From Trichoplax adhaerens (lineage: Eukaryota; Placozoa; Uniplacotomia; Trichoplacea; Trichoplacidae), in contig NW_002060947.1 in assembly GCF_000150275.1 (NCBI RefSeq), forward strand, positions 149,350-213,349: a stretch of 64,000 bases of DNA, in the 5' to 3' direction. A program made the translations under genes and the position numbers. The notes under the pieces are model-generated. The model was not told the DNA's origin and made no database searches. It was given only the letters and a program-made list of their open reading frames with translations. Each line of letters opens with the position of its first letter. Positions within the stretch are counted from its first letter, which is position 1. Below, piece after piece: positions 36,851 to 48,188 of the stretch.

Positions 36851-38898
36851 TTATGGTATCGACTATAATTGAATATCTTCAAGATATTAATCACAAGCGT
36901 CACAAGACATGACACTATAATCAATTAACATCAGCTACCATATAAGAACTCTTACTACCGTGCGGTATAATTTAATGTAACCAGTAATAACTATCATGGT
37001 TCTTACTATAAGCTATTAATAGTTATCACTATATATAAGTACTAATTCAGTAAATTTAGTCTTTTATTTCTATACAGTAGTTCGTACGGTAACAAATATT
37101 TATTTGTCATGTTTTAAAGACGCTGGTCCACTTTAATTAATTTATTGCTCTAAAAATAAATAACAGTGCATGTGTAATAAATCGGTGTCATGATCAATAG
37201 TCCGAAATATACTGTGCAAAGGCTTCAGTAAAGAATCGTCTTGAGATCAGTAACCTCATTACTTAGTAAGTAACATCATACGCTTTATCTACTTTAGCGA
37301 TTGAAGTGAATATCGCCTATTTCTTCAAATCTTAATTCGTTTTATCCAATAGTTCATATTTCTATCAAGCAAGTATTCAACGTACTCTTACGGGTTGGGG
37401 TAATAGTCTTCGGAGGATTTTGCGCCTAGAATTACTTTATTACGGATAATTTTGCATAAGTATGATACTAGATTAATTGTGTAAGAATCGGATGCCTGCC
37501 ATATTGTGACTCTTTCTCAAAGTTCATATTCGATTACGATTACATTTGCAATTACCAAATACCGCTTAACAATTTATTGTAATAGAAAATTTCAACACAA
37601 GATTTTGTAAATAGCGGAAATATGTATATTATAATATACTGTATTTCTATTATTTAGCGAAACTCGTGGAAATTTCACTGTACGTAACAGATTAACACAC
37701 ATTTATTCTCATAAATATGATTTGATAGCACTTACTGATTAAATATCTTTTCATAGCCGTAGTGTTTCCGTATCCAAATCATATTTAGTGTACATTATTT
37801 TTGCTCAAACTTGAGCGTGAATTTTAAGCCTATAGTGCAGCCCGAAGTATAGCTTAAATATTGATTGTATGATTGTATGAGTATTGTAACCCACGTGTTA
37901 ATTTGTCAGATAGATACCCTTGTAAGTTCTAAATTGTAGAATATAAGATTTTATAAGTGAGTATTCGTGTTAGTAGTTACAAAGTAGCTTGTAGTAGTTG
38001 TTAGAGATGCTGTATTGGGTGATCTTCATACCTTAAGATACGCTAGTAACGAAATGCTAATCTAATTAAAATAAATATTGATCCCTATTTCCTCGTGATA
38101 CTCTGTAACTAAATGTATATAAACAGGATATTTTATCTCCGAAGTTTAGTTAGTTGTAGCTAATCTAGCCCTTGGTAGAAGACGTAATTTATACTCAAGA
38201 TACGGAAGTCTTGCTTAAAGTTAGACACTTTATCACAAAGTCAAATTGGTCATCATATAAGTTGCATCGTTTCTAAGTTAATAGTATATTACTTAGACTT
38301 GTGTCACGAAGTAGCTTTAGCTTTATTTCTAATATGAACAGATTGCATTTACTATTAAAGTAATCATTCATTTTTCGTAACTTCCATACTTATAAAGCAT
38401 TTGAAACCATTTTACACTGCAATACTCGCCATATCAGCAATAGAATTCTAGATTTATGCTTGGCGATAAGCAAACTTTATTCTATAGATAACGATATTCC
38501 ATATACGGATCAGTTATACCATTTTCCAAGCATATTATGGATATAGTAAGCCTCTTATCTTCGTTTAAGACATACTATATGCAATAAACAATACCAGCTG
38601 TAAGTTTATTAAATAATAAAACTAGTACACCTTGTTAACTTTAATTTAAGAACAGTTAGAAAATGTAATAAATTATATAGGCGAATTCGTTTCATAGTTT
38701 AAGTTAGCGGCAATGCAATAGTAATTAAGGATGGGAAACTTAATACGGGTACATCACTCTTATTTTATTTTTTAGACTTTTAGCTTATGTACGAACTATA
38801 AGTTTGGCTATAAACTAGCATACAGGTTGAGGTTAAATGTCCGCATTTAATAATATAGTATTGGTCTTAATACTATTTCGTTGAGCCGGTGAAATCAA

Positions 38899-39954
38899 CT
38901 ATTTAGTCGATGTTTTCCGCATACAGCCGCCACTATCACGAATAATAAATAGTGTTGATGTTCTGCGAATAGGAATAATGGTAGAAGTAAATTTTATCGA
39001 TTTAATGCTTTGACGAAAAGATGGACTTGATGCCATATATATAAAAGGATTCCACACCGATGAAGAATAAGCAATCATTCTAAATACAAATGAGATATTG
39101 GCCATGATAAAATACAAGGATGGATCTTGTTTAAATCTTGTACGAAGCGCTACATCCATAAATAGTAGAGTATAAAATCCAATACTAGATAAAATATAAA
39201 CTAGCAGAACAATAAATGCCGTCTTTGCGCGACGTTTAGCGTAACAAAGTTGATGTGCATTAGGCTGTAGATGGATAGGTAATTGATTTAATTTTCGTAG
39301 TACTTTACCAATGACAATATAAGAAACGATTCCAGAAACCAAAGGCATAAAAAATTGTATTATCATACCAGAAATTAAATAAGTTATAGAAGACTGTGCT
39401 TGCATACGGATATAGCAATATTGATAGGGTGTTAAGGTCAAAAAATGAATTTGAGGCGAAGCGAAGGTAAAGCTGAAAATCCAAATTAGAGAAATAACTA
39501 AACCAATAGCTTTAGTACTACACCAACGTTCAAAAAAGAACGGTTTTGCGATAGCTAATGAACGATCAATACTAACTACGACTAACGTTAAGGCAGAAAC
39601 GATAATAACCGTTGTTTGGATTACAGGTATAGCTTTGCATAAAAAGAGACCATAATAAAAATAACCTTTATTTAACATAATTGTTCCTGTAAACGGAATG
39701 GTAACGGCTAATAGAAAGTCTGCGGTTGCTAAATTGCAAAATAACATAAACATATTAGTGGATCGTAAGCTACGTGATAGCAGAATTACTATAATAATAG
39801 TACTATTAGCGATAAATCCGCCAGCAGCTATGATATAGCTTATGATAGCATGCATCACAAAAGGGATTGGAGCTATAGCATCCGAAGATCGTGAATTCGC
39901 TGAAGTGGTTGATAAAAATGATCCATTGCTGTCCGGTAGAGATGTCGTAGTCAT
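38899..39954 (-). CDS. R6: intronless class A receptor, peptide/amine-receptor-like
   Basis: A single open frame of 351 aa, start ATG at 39954 on the complement, with A-rich Kozak context. It does not belong to the tandem family: no phase-2 intron, no GFWGKL and opposite strand. It is closer to class A consensus: N50 in TM1, NLATADF with D79 in TM2, C106 and C180 for the disulfide, D130-R131-S132 for DRY, W158 in TM4, P204 in TM5 and N302-P303-F-I-Y306 in TM7. It lacks the TM6 CWxP proline (ILSSIGFY). A sequon lies at N10. The basic third loop (AKRRAKTAF) precedes TM6. The tail has Ser/Thr residues for arrestin-type control and one Cys near the end. Neuropeptide or amine receptors are the nearest general type; the ligand cannot be told. 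Confidence 0.88.
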   Translation of the reverse strand: MTTTSLPDSNGSFLSTTSANSRSSDAIAPIPFVMHAIISYIIAAGGFIANSTIIIVILLSRSLRSTNMFMLFCNLATADFLLAVTIPFTGTIMLNKGYFYYGLFLCKAIPVIQTTVIIVSALTLVVVSIDRSLAIAKPFFFERWCSTKAIGLVISLIWIFSFTFASPQIHFLTLTPYQYCYIRMQAQSSITYLISGMIIQFFMPLVSGIVSYIVIGKVLRKLNQLPIHLQPNAHQLCYAKRRAKTAFIVLLVYILSSIGFYTLLFMDVALRTRFKQDPSLYFIMANISFVFRMIAYSSSVWNPFIYMASSPSFRQSIKSIKFTSTIIPIRRTSTLFIIRDSGGCMRKTSTK

Positions 39955-40503
39955 TTTTTCTCTTCACTGTTAGTATAGATGAAATAATTTGATTAGGGTA
40001 ACTTAATTGATGCTATTTCTGAAAATAAGATTAAATTTATTATAAGATAGCCAGACTATTAACAATTTAATAAGGAATCAAGAAAACTGCAAATTATAAA
40101 TGATTTTAAAGTACTGAATACATAAATAATATTAAACTTTTCAAACGTAAGGCTAGAATCTACTTTAAGTCTTAAAGGTTTTACTAACTGTAATTACAGA
40201 GAAAGCAAAATGCATGCATTCAGAATGAAGTATAAGATTCACTGCAACGATTTTCCTATTATAACTACAGGTTTAGATGCTATTCGAGTAAAAATTCATA
40301 TAAGAACTTATAATTTGATAACTATATAGTAAGAAAGTCGGCGCACTTCTAAGTTTGCTTCTGTTTTTCCTATAGTATATTATATTGATAAATTCTGATT
40401 ATTCTAAAATTCTTTTCAAGGTTTTATTTATGTTAATAATGGCTCATAGGTACCGTTGAATGCTTTTTTTATTTTCCAGTAAACTTGAATAGAAATTGTT
40501 TTT

Positions 40504-40596
40504 CTTTATATTTAGTGCTATCGAATCGCATTACTGTTGTCCTTGTAAGTGTGTCTATGATGGGTGCTATTCATAAATAGATAATGGCAGTTGAGA
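40504..40596 (+). repeat. Direct repeat unit A, copy 1
   Basis: Shares CTTTATATTT, TGCTATCGAATCGCATTAC and TAAATAGATAATGG with 41501-41593, over 90% alike by eye. In copy 1 it stands apart from unit B. Confidence 0.8.
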
Positions 40597-41312
40597 TATC
40601 TCGAATATTTACTCGCTAAAATTTTAATATAATATCGTTAATGGCATGTTCGAAATGGGATTAGGCTTCATTATTTAATTAATTAATAAATACATTTATA
40701 TGTATATGATTATATTATAATTCGTGACCGCTAGAAACAATGGCCTCTTGAATAGTACTAAAAAATATAACGTATTAGATTGTTGTAATAATGGTGTATA
40801 CGAAGATTATCTAATATACTTACAAGTGTAATATACTTCGAGAAACGATTCTAATTAATTTCTCTTAAAATTCTCTTTCGCAAATAGACTTAGGGTTATT
40901 TTGTCTCATCGTCATTTTGGCTATCTTTAACCAAATATCTTTACTATCTATCAGAAAATAGAACTAAAGGATCAAATTTCTATTTTATAGATTAACAACA
41001 ACGGTAAGTGATCTTGAAATTTTTAACTTTCAAATTAATAAGATCTAAAATTGTGTTTATACTGTGTCTTCGAGTAATTCTAGCGCTTAGTTTCAAATAT
41101 TAGATTACGAATCGTAGTTATTTAATCTGCAGCCCATAATTGACTTCGCCAAGGAATGCTTTTAGTTAGAATTTAAGATGCCCATTGATAGTGGCTAAAC
41201 TAGTATTTACAGTATTATTCGAATTTCGGGACGATTGATGAAGGATTAGACTATCTTGATATAGTTGGGTATCAGACCAACAAGTTACTGACGTTTCAAA
41301 AATATTAGAAGC

Positions 41313-41468
41313 AGACACGGACGTTTTACAGTCAACTTATTATTATGCTCGTATAATGCATGTGATATTCTAAAATTAGTGTATTTTATAAAATTTGCAC
41401 GGGGGTTATTAAAGTTTTGACTAGTCATACGAAAATTTAATATATTCGGCTATTTCAATAATTTCTTG
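41313..41468 (+). repeat. Direct repeat unit B, copy 1
   Basis: Matches 41591-41742: AGACACGG, CAGTCAACTTATTATTAT, GATATTCTAAAATTAGTGT, CATACGAAAATTTAATAT and AATAATTTCTTG are shared. The middle differs. Confidence 0.8.
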
Positions 41469-41500
41469 GCAAGGTGTTCATTTTATGTGTAATTATTTTC

Positions 41501-41742
41501 CTTTATATTTGGTGCTATCGAATCGCATTACTATTGTCCATGTAAGCGTGTCTATGATGGGCACTATTCATAAATAGATAATGGTAGTTGAGACACGGAT
41601 ACCTTACAGTCAACTTATTATTATACTCGTATAATGCATATGATATTCTAAAATTAGTGTGAACTTCTACATAATAAAATAAAATAAGGTTTGACTGGTC
41701 ATACGAAAATTTAATATCTTCGGCTATTTCAATAATTTCTTG
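41501..41742 (+). repeat. Fused second copy of units A and B
   Basis: Unit A (41501-41593) runs straight into unit B (41591-41742), overlapping at AGA. In the first copy 716 bp separate them. Either that 716 bp was inserted with an AGA duplication or it was lost here. Confidence 0.75.
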
Positions 41743-44700
41743 CTGATGTATTTATATTACGAGAAATTACAGTACTCATAGAGTGGCAACTTATATATTT
41801 GGAACTGTCAATATGCGATTTGAAGTTGCGTAGTTAACCTTAATCAATAAGCAGATGTTCAGTAAACTAATTATTTAAATTTTTATAAACAGGAAGAATC
41901 AATGTCATGACTACTTGAATATTCTACCTGTAAGCCACCTTTAGTCTAAAATGATTTAATATCTAATTCATTAGAAATTTTATACCCTTGAGCTGCAATA
42001 ATATGGTTATAAGAATCAAAAATATAATATTTTGTGGGCGAAAATTATCATACATGGCCTAAAATTAGAAGCTCTGCGGCCTTACCGGATATGATATGTT
42101 ATCGTGATGTCAGAAGTTGACAGTGAAAAGCCCGCATTGATTATAGAGTACAGTTATTTCCTAAATTACTTTACGATTTTAATCATGTTCGAAAAATTAA
42201 TTTCATCATCACCTGAATGTTTATAACTGTTATCATATTGTATAGTTAAGTAGACTATTCCAATAATCTGTCATCTATATTTCATAATAAGTATATGTGA
42301 ATAATTAAATAAAATTAAAGTTAATACTACACATTAGCATGATATTTACAACGTAAAATTTCAGCACGCTCATTTAATCCCTGTGCACTAGAATCGTAAG
42401 TAAATTTAATGAAGATCTTTGTATTCTACAAATTAGATTGTTTAAAACTTTCATTCTGGTTCAAATTGAAGCCTTGTAAATTCCTTACTTAATAGATTAT
42501 AGATGAAAGTTGTTACAACAGAAATTAGTTCATATGTTTTTATCCTAGTATGCAGTACTGAATAGGATAAAACATAGCACATATCAGAAAATAATAGTAT
42601 ATATTAGTTTCTATCAGTCATAGAAATATGTATGTATTACCTATCCATATATAAAAGTAGTTTCAAGATACCATGTGCAACGATAAATAGTCTGTAGGTA
42701 AAGAAGATTGTTGAAACTGTGAACAATAGCTATCGTTGGATTAATGGATAACGTTCGTTATTATAGGGCTTGAATGACAGTTAAATATCATTTTTCAATG
42801 TTGTACACTAAATAAAATGAAATAGTCATACAATTGAACTTTGTTATTTAATAGATGTTTAATTTATTTGGCTAATATCTAATAACTTATATTATTTCTC
42901 TAATAATATTCATGTTCTATACGTATTGAGAAAGCCTAAATACGACGATGTCATTCGCAAGCATTGTAGAATAGATGCTATAGAAGAAAATTTGTAAATT
43001 TAGATTAAAAAAGGAATGAGAAGTAAACTAAAAGCATGCTAAGCTTGCTTTCAAATGATGATGATAAAATTCATAAATTCGTAATGCTGTCATAATTACA
43101 AACATTAGTTATCCCTTTTTAGTTATTTAAATCAGGTGATATTATATGAAATTATAGTTCTGGATATTTATTGTTGATATTATGGAGGTGCAGAGGTAAA
43201 AATTTCGTTGCAATCCAAATCAATCATATAATACTATATATTTACTACTGAAAACATTTACATTATAGTTCTTAGGTAAATCGTTTTATAATCGTACACT
43301 CATCAGGGTAAGAATCGTAAACCGTTAAATTCTTCTATATTATTTGGCTAGTAAATTTATAATTGCAATTTATGTGATACCGGTACAAAATTTACTATAA
43401 ATCCATATGGAGACAAGATTGTATATATTTTGGTACTATTAAAATATTTTAGAAGGTAAAATAAATGCATTATGATGGCTATTTCGTCAAAGAACTGAAT
43501 ACATACCAAGAAATTTACGTCATGGAAAGTCTTTTGATTATTTTTTTTACCAACTTTTACATTTTATGAATAATTTAATTATAATTAAAAAGTGGCATAA
43601 AATTGTTGCCACCATACCAATTATGATTCGCGATCAAAGCTGAAAAAAGCATATATTTTGTTTTGGTTGATTTCAGATTTTTTGATATCAACTGTGTTGT
43701 AAATTACCTTGGATAGGGATGATCACATTTATTGTAGCTATTGTTGAGAATATTCTTACAACATTTCTCGTTAACCTTAAATGACGTCACGAAGGTAAAA
43801 TAGACATATTCGAATGGCTTGATTTGTTTAATTTTGGGCTTTAATCCGATTGCATGATATCAAATTTAAAAAGCAGCAATATGCAAGCATTATTATAATA
43901 AAACAAAGGCTAAAATTGCTTTCGTTGCTGGATGCCAGTAAACTTTGGATAAAAGATTGATGCGCAATTCGCACCATATGTGAACATTCTTTGTTGCGTA
44001 TATTACAGATACTTGAAGTAATATTTTAGAGTACAAGGCAGTTTTTGTTATACGTATCTACTACATTATGAGCTAACTAAGTAAGTAAACATATTACACC
44101 AGCTTAATGGCGTCTATTCGACGTAGTCAAAAGATAATTTAATTAACAAAATAATCTAGCAATAAACCAACATAGTACTGTATTAAGATTATATAAAACT
44201 TAGATCTATAAGCTTTACCATTGACAATATATCCAGGAGTTCAATCTAATTAAGAAGCTATTAGAGTTCCATCTCTAATCTTTCTAATTTTGACACTATT
44301 ATCTAATATATCGGGTTCAAATACACTTCACACTATCTGCAGGCCGTTATTTTGTAAAATTAGACTCTAAAGATCAGATGGCGAAGTTTCAAGAATACGC
44401 GTAATGAATTGATTAATATTTGAAGTAATATAGGACATTGAATTCATAATATACTCTATCATCTATGCTTTAATCTACAATCTACTGTAATTTGATTATG
44501 ATCTCAACAAATTATAGTATATGCGCTTTATTCTTATCTACAGTATAGAAATTGAACATCTTGTGATAGTATCGGAACTAGTCTTACTATAATATTAAGA
44601 TAAATATGTCTAAACTTAGAGCGATTCCGTGATCAAACTAAGGCATTATAATAACCAATAACATCATTTAGTTTCTCGAGGCAAGATCGTATTGTGGAAA

Positions 44701-45915
44701 TAGTACTTTATGTTTCTTTATTGAACAAATGATACGGTTGCATTTAAAGTTAGTAAACTATAACTAGTAAAGGCCTTCTATATAGTATAATATTGATAAA
44801 ATGGAAGTATTTTATTTGCTTATACTTTACTTAATACGATTTCGGTATAGTATCTTAGTTAACTACTTGTTTTATACTATTGTAATGTAACTTAGTATTG
44901 TGATTGTAAACTGTCAGCCATGTTTAGTATAATATACGGTAGATAGTTATCCTAAAAGATATTTGGGAGCCATAAATATAGACTGTAGTGGTATAGACTC
45001 TATGCTAGAGTAAAGATGACTATATACAGTAAGGTGTTGAGTTACTAACAAGGCTATAGGTAAAAATAGAACTGTAAATCATGTATTAGGATATGGCTAT
45101 TTCATTGTACTTTGGCTGGTGTGAATAATATCTACGTGAATACTGTAGTCGTATCCATATCGGATTAATGACGGTCCGCAATAGAACAGTGTTACTGAGA
45201 ATACTCTAACTATGTGTAAAATAAGATTAAAGGTTGCCATACGGATTGTAGCTGCGAATGCTACGAAAAGTATAAAAGCATGCAACTTTAGATAATTCTG
45301 TTAGTTCGTTGTAGAAGTCTTTAGTAGTAGTATTCGGCTAGAGTAGAGCTACGTGTAGCTAATCTTTGTATAAGACTTAATAAAGCCCCTATTTTTCTAA
45401 AATTTGGAATTTCGTGATCGGTATATATCATATATATGAACGTGACCGTATGCGAAGTCGGTCACTATCTGGCATGATATTTAGCAAATGCTCGTATAAA
45501 AACATTTAATCCTAGTGGTCGGTTAGCGTAGTTACAGATAAAAATTCTTAATTTTCAAATATATCTTACTTTTTAGCTTTGATATTCTTATATTAATATT
45601 TGAGTAGAGCAGCTCTAAACATTTATATAACAGTTTTATGATCAAATTATATACCGTCAAAACAAAGTTCATGAATGATTCGTTAAATGTTTGATTCTAG
45701 CATTGACTAAAAATCATATAATTGCATTGATCTTAGTAACACTCTAAATATATCCTTCATAAAAAGAGAATTATGTCAAGAATATCTGTTTACCGCTGAA
45801 ACAGAGCTACAGCAAACAACTTTTTTAGCCTTCGCAATATATTGGGGCACCAACTTCTTTATAGGTTATTGAACTTCTACTCCTCTTAGAGTATTTATTT
45901 TTATTAACTTTAAAA

Positions 45916-48188
45916 ATGTTATCCCAAGAATTAAATAATAACCATACAAACTTTTCCGTTACAATTCTTTCGAAGAATTTCAAGACAGTGTTCATACCAT
46001 TATGGCTTATATCGATTATCATAGCAACCTTAGGAAGTGCTATGATATTATATGTAATACTTCGAAAATATCACCTAAAGATACCACCTACAGATGTGAT
46101 GATTCTAAATGTGACCATAGCCGACTATCTATTCGTATTGTCGAAGTAATATAATTGTTGACATAAGATATGAAGTGAAACTAATTCGGGTAGTTTAAAA
46201 TTAGATGACTTCAGTGCCACACTTACTAATGTACTATATCATAAAATGCCTTTAAATATTGATACGGGTTGCCGTTTAAAATTATAGATTATGAATTGCA
46301 AGTTCTGCTTTTAAAGGCCAACAATTTCAGTAGTCTTACATTTCTTCAGTAATTTTTTGAGAATTATAGAGTACATTATTAGGAAACTGCCAACTTAGCA
46401 TATTTTACTGTTTAAGCAACATTCAGAATTCACAGAAAAATTCTTAGACTGTAAAAATACTAATACTGATAGAAAATACTAATCGGTTTTAATGCCTCGA
46501 GATTTAAACTTTTTTAAATATAATTCAATGCTGTCAATGTATCAAGAATAACTACGTAGCAATTAAAATTGTTAATTGCAATAGATCGATAAGAATGGAT
46601 ATAGTACAAAATTATTAAATTCTTTGATAGTCCGCAATAAGATTAATATTCTTGGTTGTAAAATGTTTAGTTCGTGGTAAATACTCTGACTTGTATAAGG
46701 AACGTATTTAATATTTAACATTATTAAACTAAGCATTATTTTTGAAATAGTGTTACCTTCATGCTACTTTTGGCCTGGAGTGTATTTAAGAAACCCCTTT
46801 TTCGCTCAAATACATTCTTATGTAGATTTTTCTTCATTTCGGTGTCATTTTTTTTGGGCTAGCACGGTAATTTTGGCTACTCTAGCCTTAATGCGATACT
46901 CTAGAATTGTAAAGACAAATCAACTTCGCCAATTATTTTCGAAGCAAAACAGCATTCTTATTGTATGCTTTACGTGGATTTTGCCAATATTGGCTGTATT
47001 ACCTCCCTTATTTGATTTCTTGGGAGAGCTTGTATTTGTTGAGAATTATGGTGGGATTTGTCTTCTATCACTTGATCCTCCCCATCATGTTAGTAATATT
47101 ACTTATAATATTATAATCTTTGGAATATGTTTTACTTTTGCAAATATAATCATTTTTTATTGTTATTATCGAATATAAAAAATGGTTCATGAAAGTTCTA
47201 ATCGTGTTAGAAGAACTAATGATACAGATAGCCATGATTCAGGAACATATACAAATGATAACAAGAATAGATTGTTAAGAAAACCAAATGATAGCAGACT
47301 AAATGCTGTATTATTCGTGGTCTCTCTTGGATATACAGTATCTTATGGGCCTATTACAATATCATCGTTTCTGAGAATGATGGGATTGGTAAAACTGAAC
47401 TTAGAGCAGTCACTCATATGTTTCACTTTAATGTACTTAAACAGTATGATAAATCCGTGGGTGTGTTACAGTGTTATATACTGTATTACAGTAGAAATAT
47501 CTATGCTAGGATAATTCTGTTAGACTATCCTTATTTAGTTAACTTCTAATTTGGATATACTGTGTTTTAATATTGTACTGACTTTTTATGACAGTGACAC
47601 TTATACACATACTGAAATTAATAGTTATAATAGGGAATGCAAATCATCTACTTACAGTTCGAATCATTGTGATTGTAATTTACTTATGGTAGATTGTAAA
47701 TTATCGTGGAAAAGTTCCGTGATAGGACATATCGTAATCTGACTATTCTGTATTAGTCATTACATGTCTATATTCGTAAATACTGTTGTCTGCATTAAGG
47801 GAGCAGTAGCTAAACTTAATATCTAATTCAGTAAATGATTCCGAGGTTAATTATATTAACTATGACTCATGAATTATTGAGGAATAGTATATAAATGCAG
47901 TATGTCGTGAAATAAAGAGGATTCTTAAACTTAGTGTTTAACGTAAAATACGAGGCGTTTAAGTCTTTGTGTAGTCTGCTAGTAGAGCAAAAGTGTTTGT
48001 GATAGTGCAGATGTCGTTCCTTGATACGTGGTTTAAGGAAGTGACTTATTGATCGTATATTACGTTATCTTGTTGCAAAGCTGTTTTGTGACAGGGTGTT
48101 ACTACTAAGTTGCCGAAGGTATCGAAAGTTTATATTAAGCAACTTTGGCACAATCCGACGTAGAAGTTCCGTGGTTTCTCTGCCATAA
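45916..48188 (+). pseudogene. R7: receptor broken by frameshift, stop and LTR insertion
   Basis: Exon 1 is 45916-46145 (intact, NVTIAD in TM2, sequon at N10). The intron is 46146-46750 (GTAATA donor, ATAG acceptor, phase 2). Exon 2 runs from 46751 to 47463 and resumes at 48099-48188 after the LTR. The exon starts in the expected frame through FLCRF of TM3. Then it shifts near the eight-T run at 46848-46855: the Cys-to-Arg spacing is two bases short of the constant spacing in its sisters. The new frame carries LMRY, TM4 and a GICLL loop. TAA at 47176-47178 replaces the Tyr of YYRIY after TM5. TM6 (SYGP) and TM7 (LNSMINPWV) follow, then the LTR splits the gene after the NPWV codons. Beyond it the frame continues LLLSCRRYRKF, as in intact sisters, to a stop at 48186-48188. 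Confidence 0.88.
47464..48093 (+). mobile_element. Solo LTR, 630 bp, inserted in the last exon of R7
   Basis: Starts TGTTACAGTG and ends GCTGTTTTGTGACA, with a perfect 5-bp target duplication GGGTG (47459-47463 and 48094-48098). The start folds as TACAGT ... ACTGTA. TGACTCA (47863-47869), a TATATAAA box (47888-47895) and AATAAA (47911-47916) lie in the order expected for an LTR promoter and polyadenylation signal on the + strand. Its diverged sister is at 31099-32086. A 63-codon frame inside it is accidental. The intact duplication suggests it is the younger of the two copies. Confidence 0.85.

Larger units (their letters stand above)
29530..38898. other. Largest gene-poor block (R5 to R6), rich in repeats
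   Basis: About 9.4 kb without a recognisable gene. It holds a hairpin at 29836-29869, an LTR at 31099-32086, an inverted repeat at 33076-33195, a possible LTR at 34329-35112, an LTR at 35662-36284 and a dispersed repeat at 36343-36850. An 87-codon frame on the complement (30289-30552) is unrecognised and I do not call it a gene. Confidence 0.55.
39955..45915. other. Intergenic region R6-R7
   Basis: About 6 kb between the R6 start and the R7 start. It contains the duplicated segments at 40504-41742 and a TGACGTCA site (43782-43789). Other short open frames (for example 45097-45285 on the complement) show no recognisable feature. Confidence 0.5.

Noticed and set aside
47551-47742. 63-codon frame
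   Set aside because: It lies wholly inside the solo LTR at 47464-48093 and was not checked as open in the sister copy; accidental.
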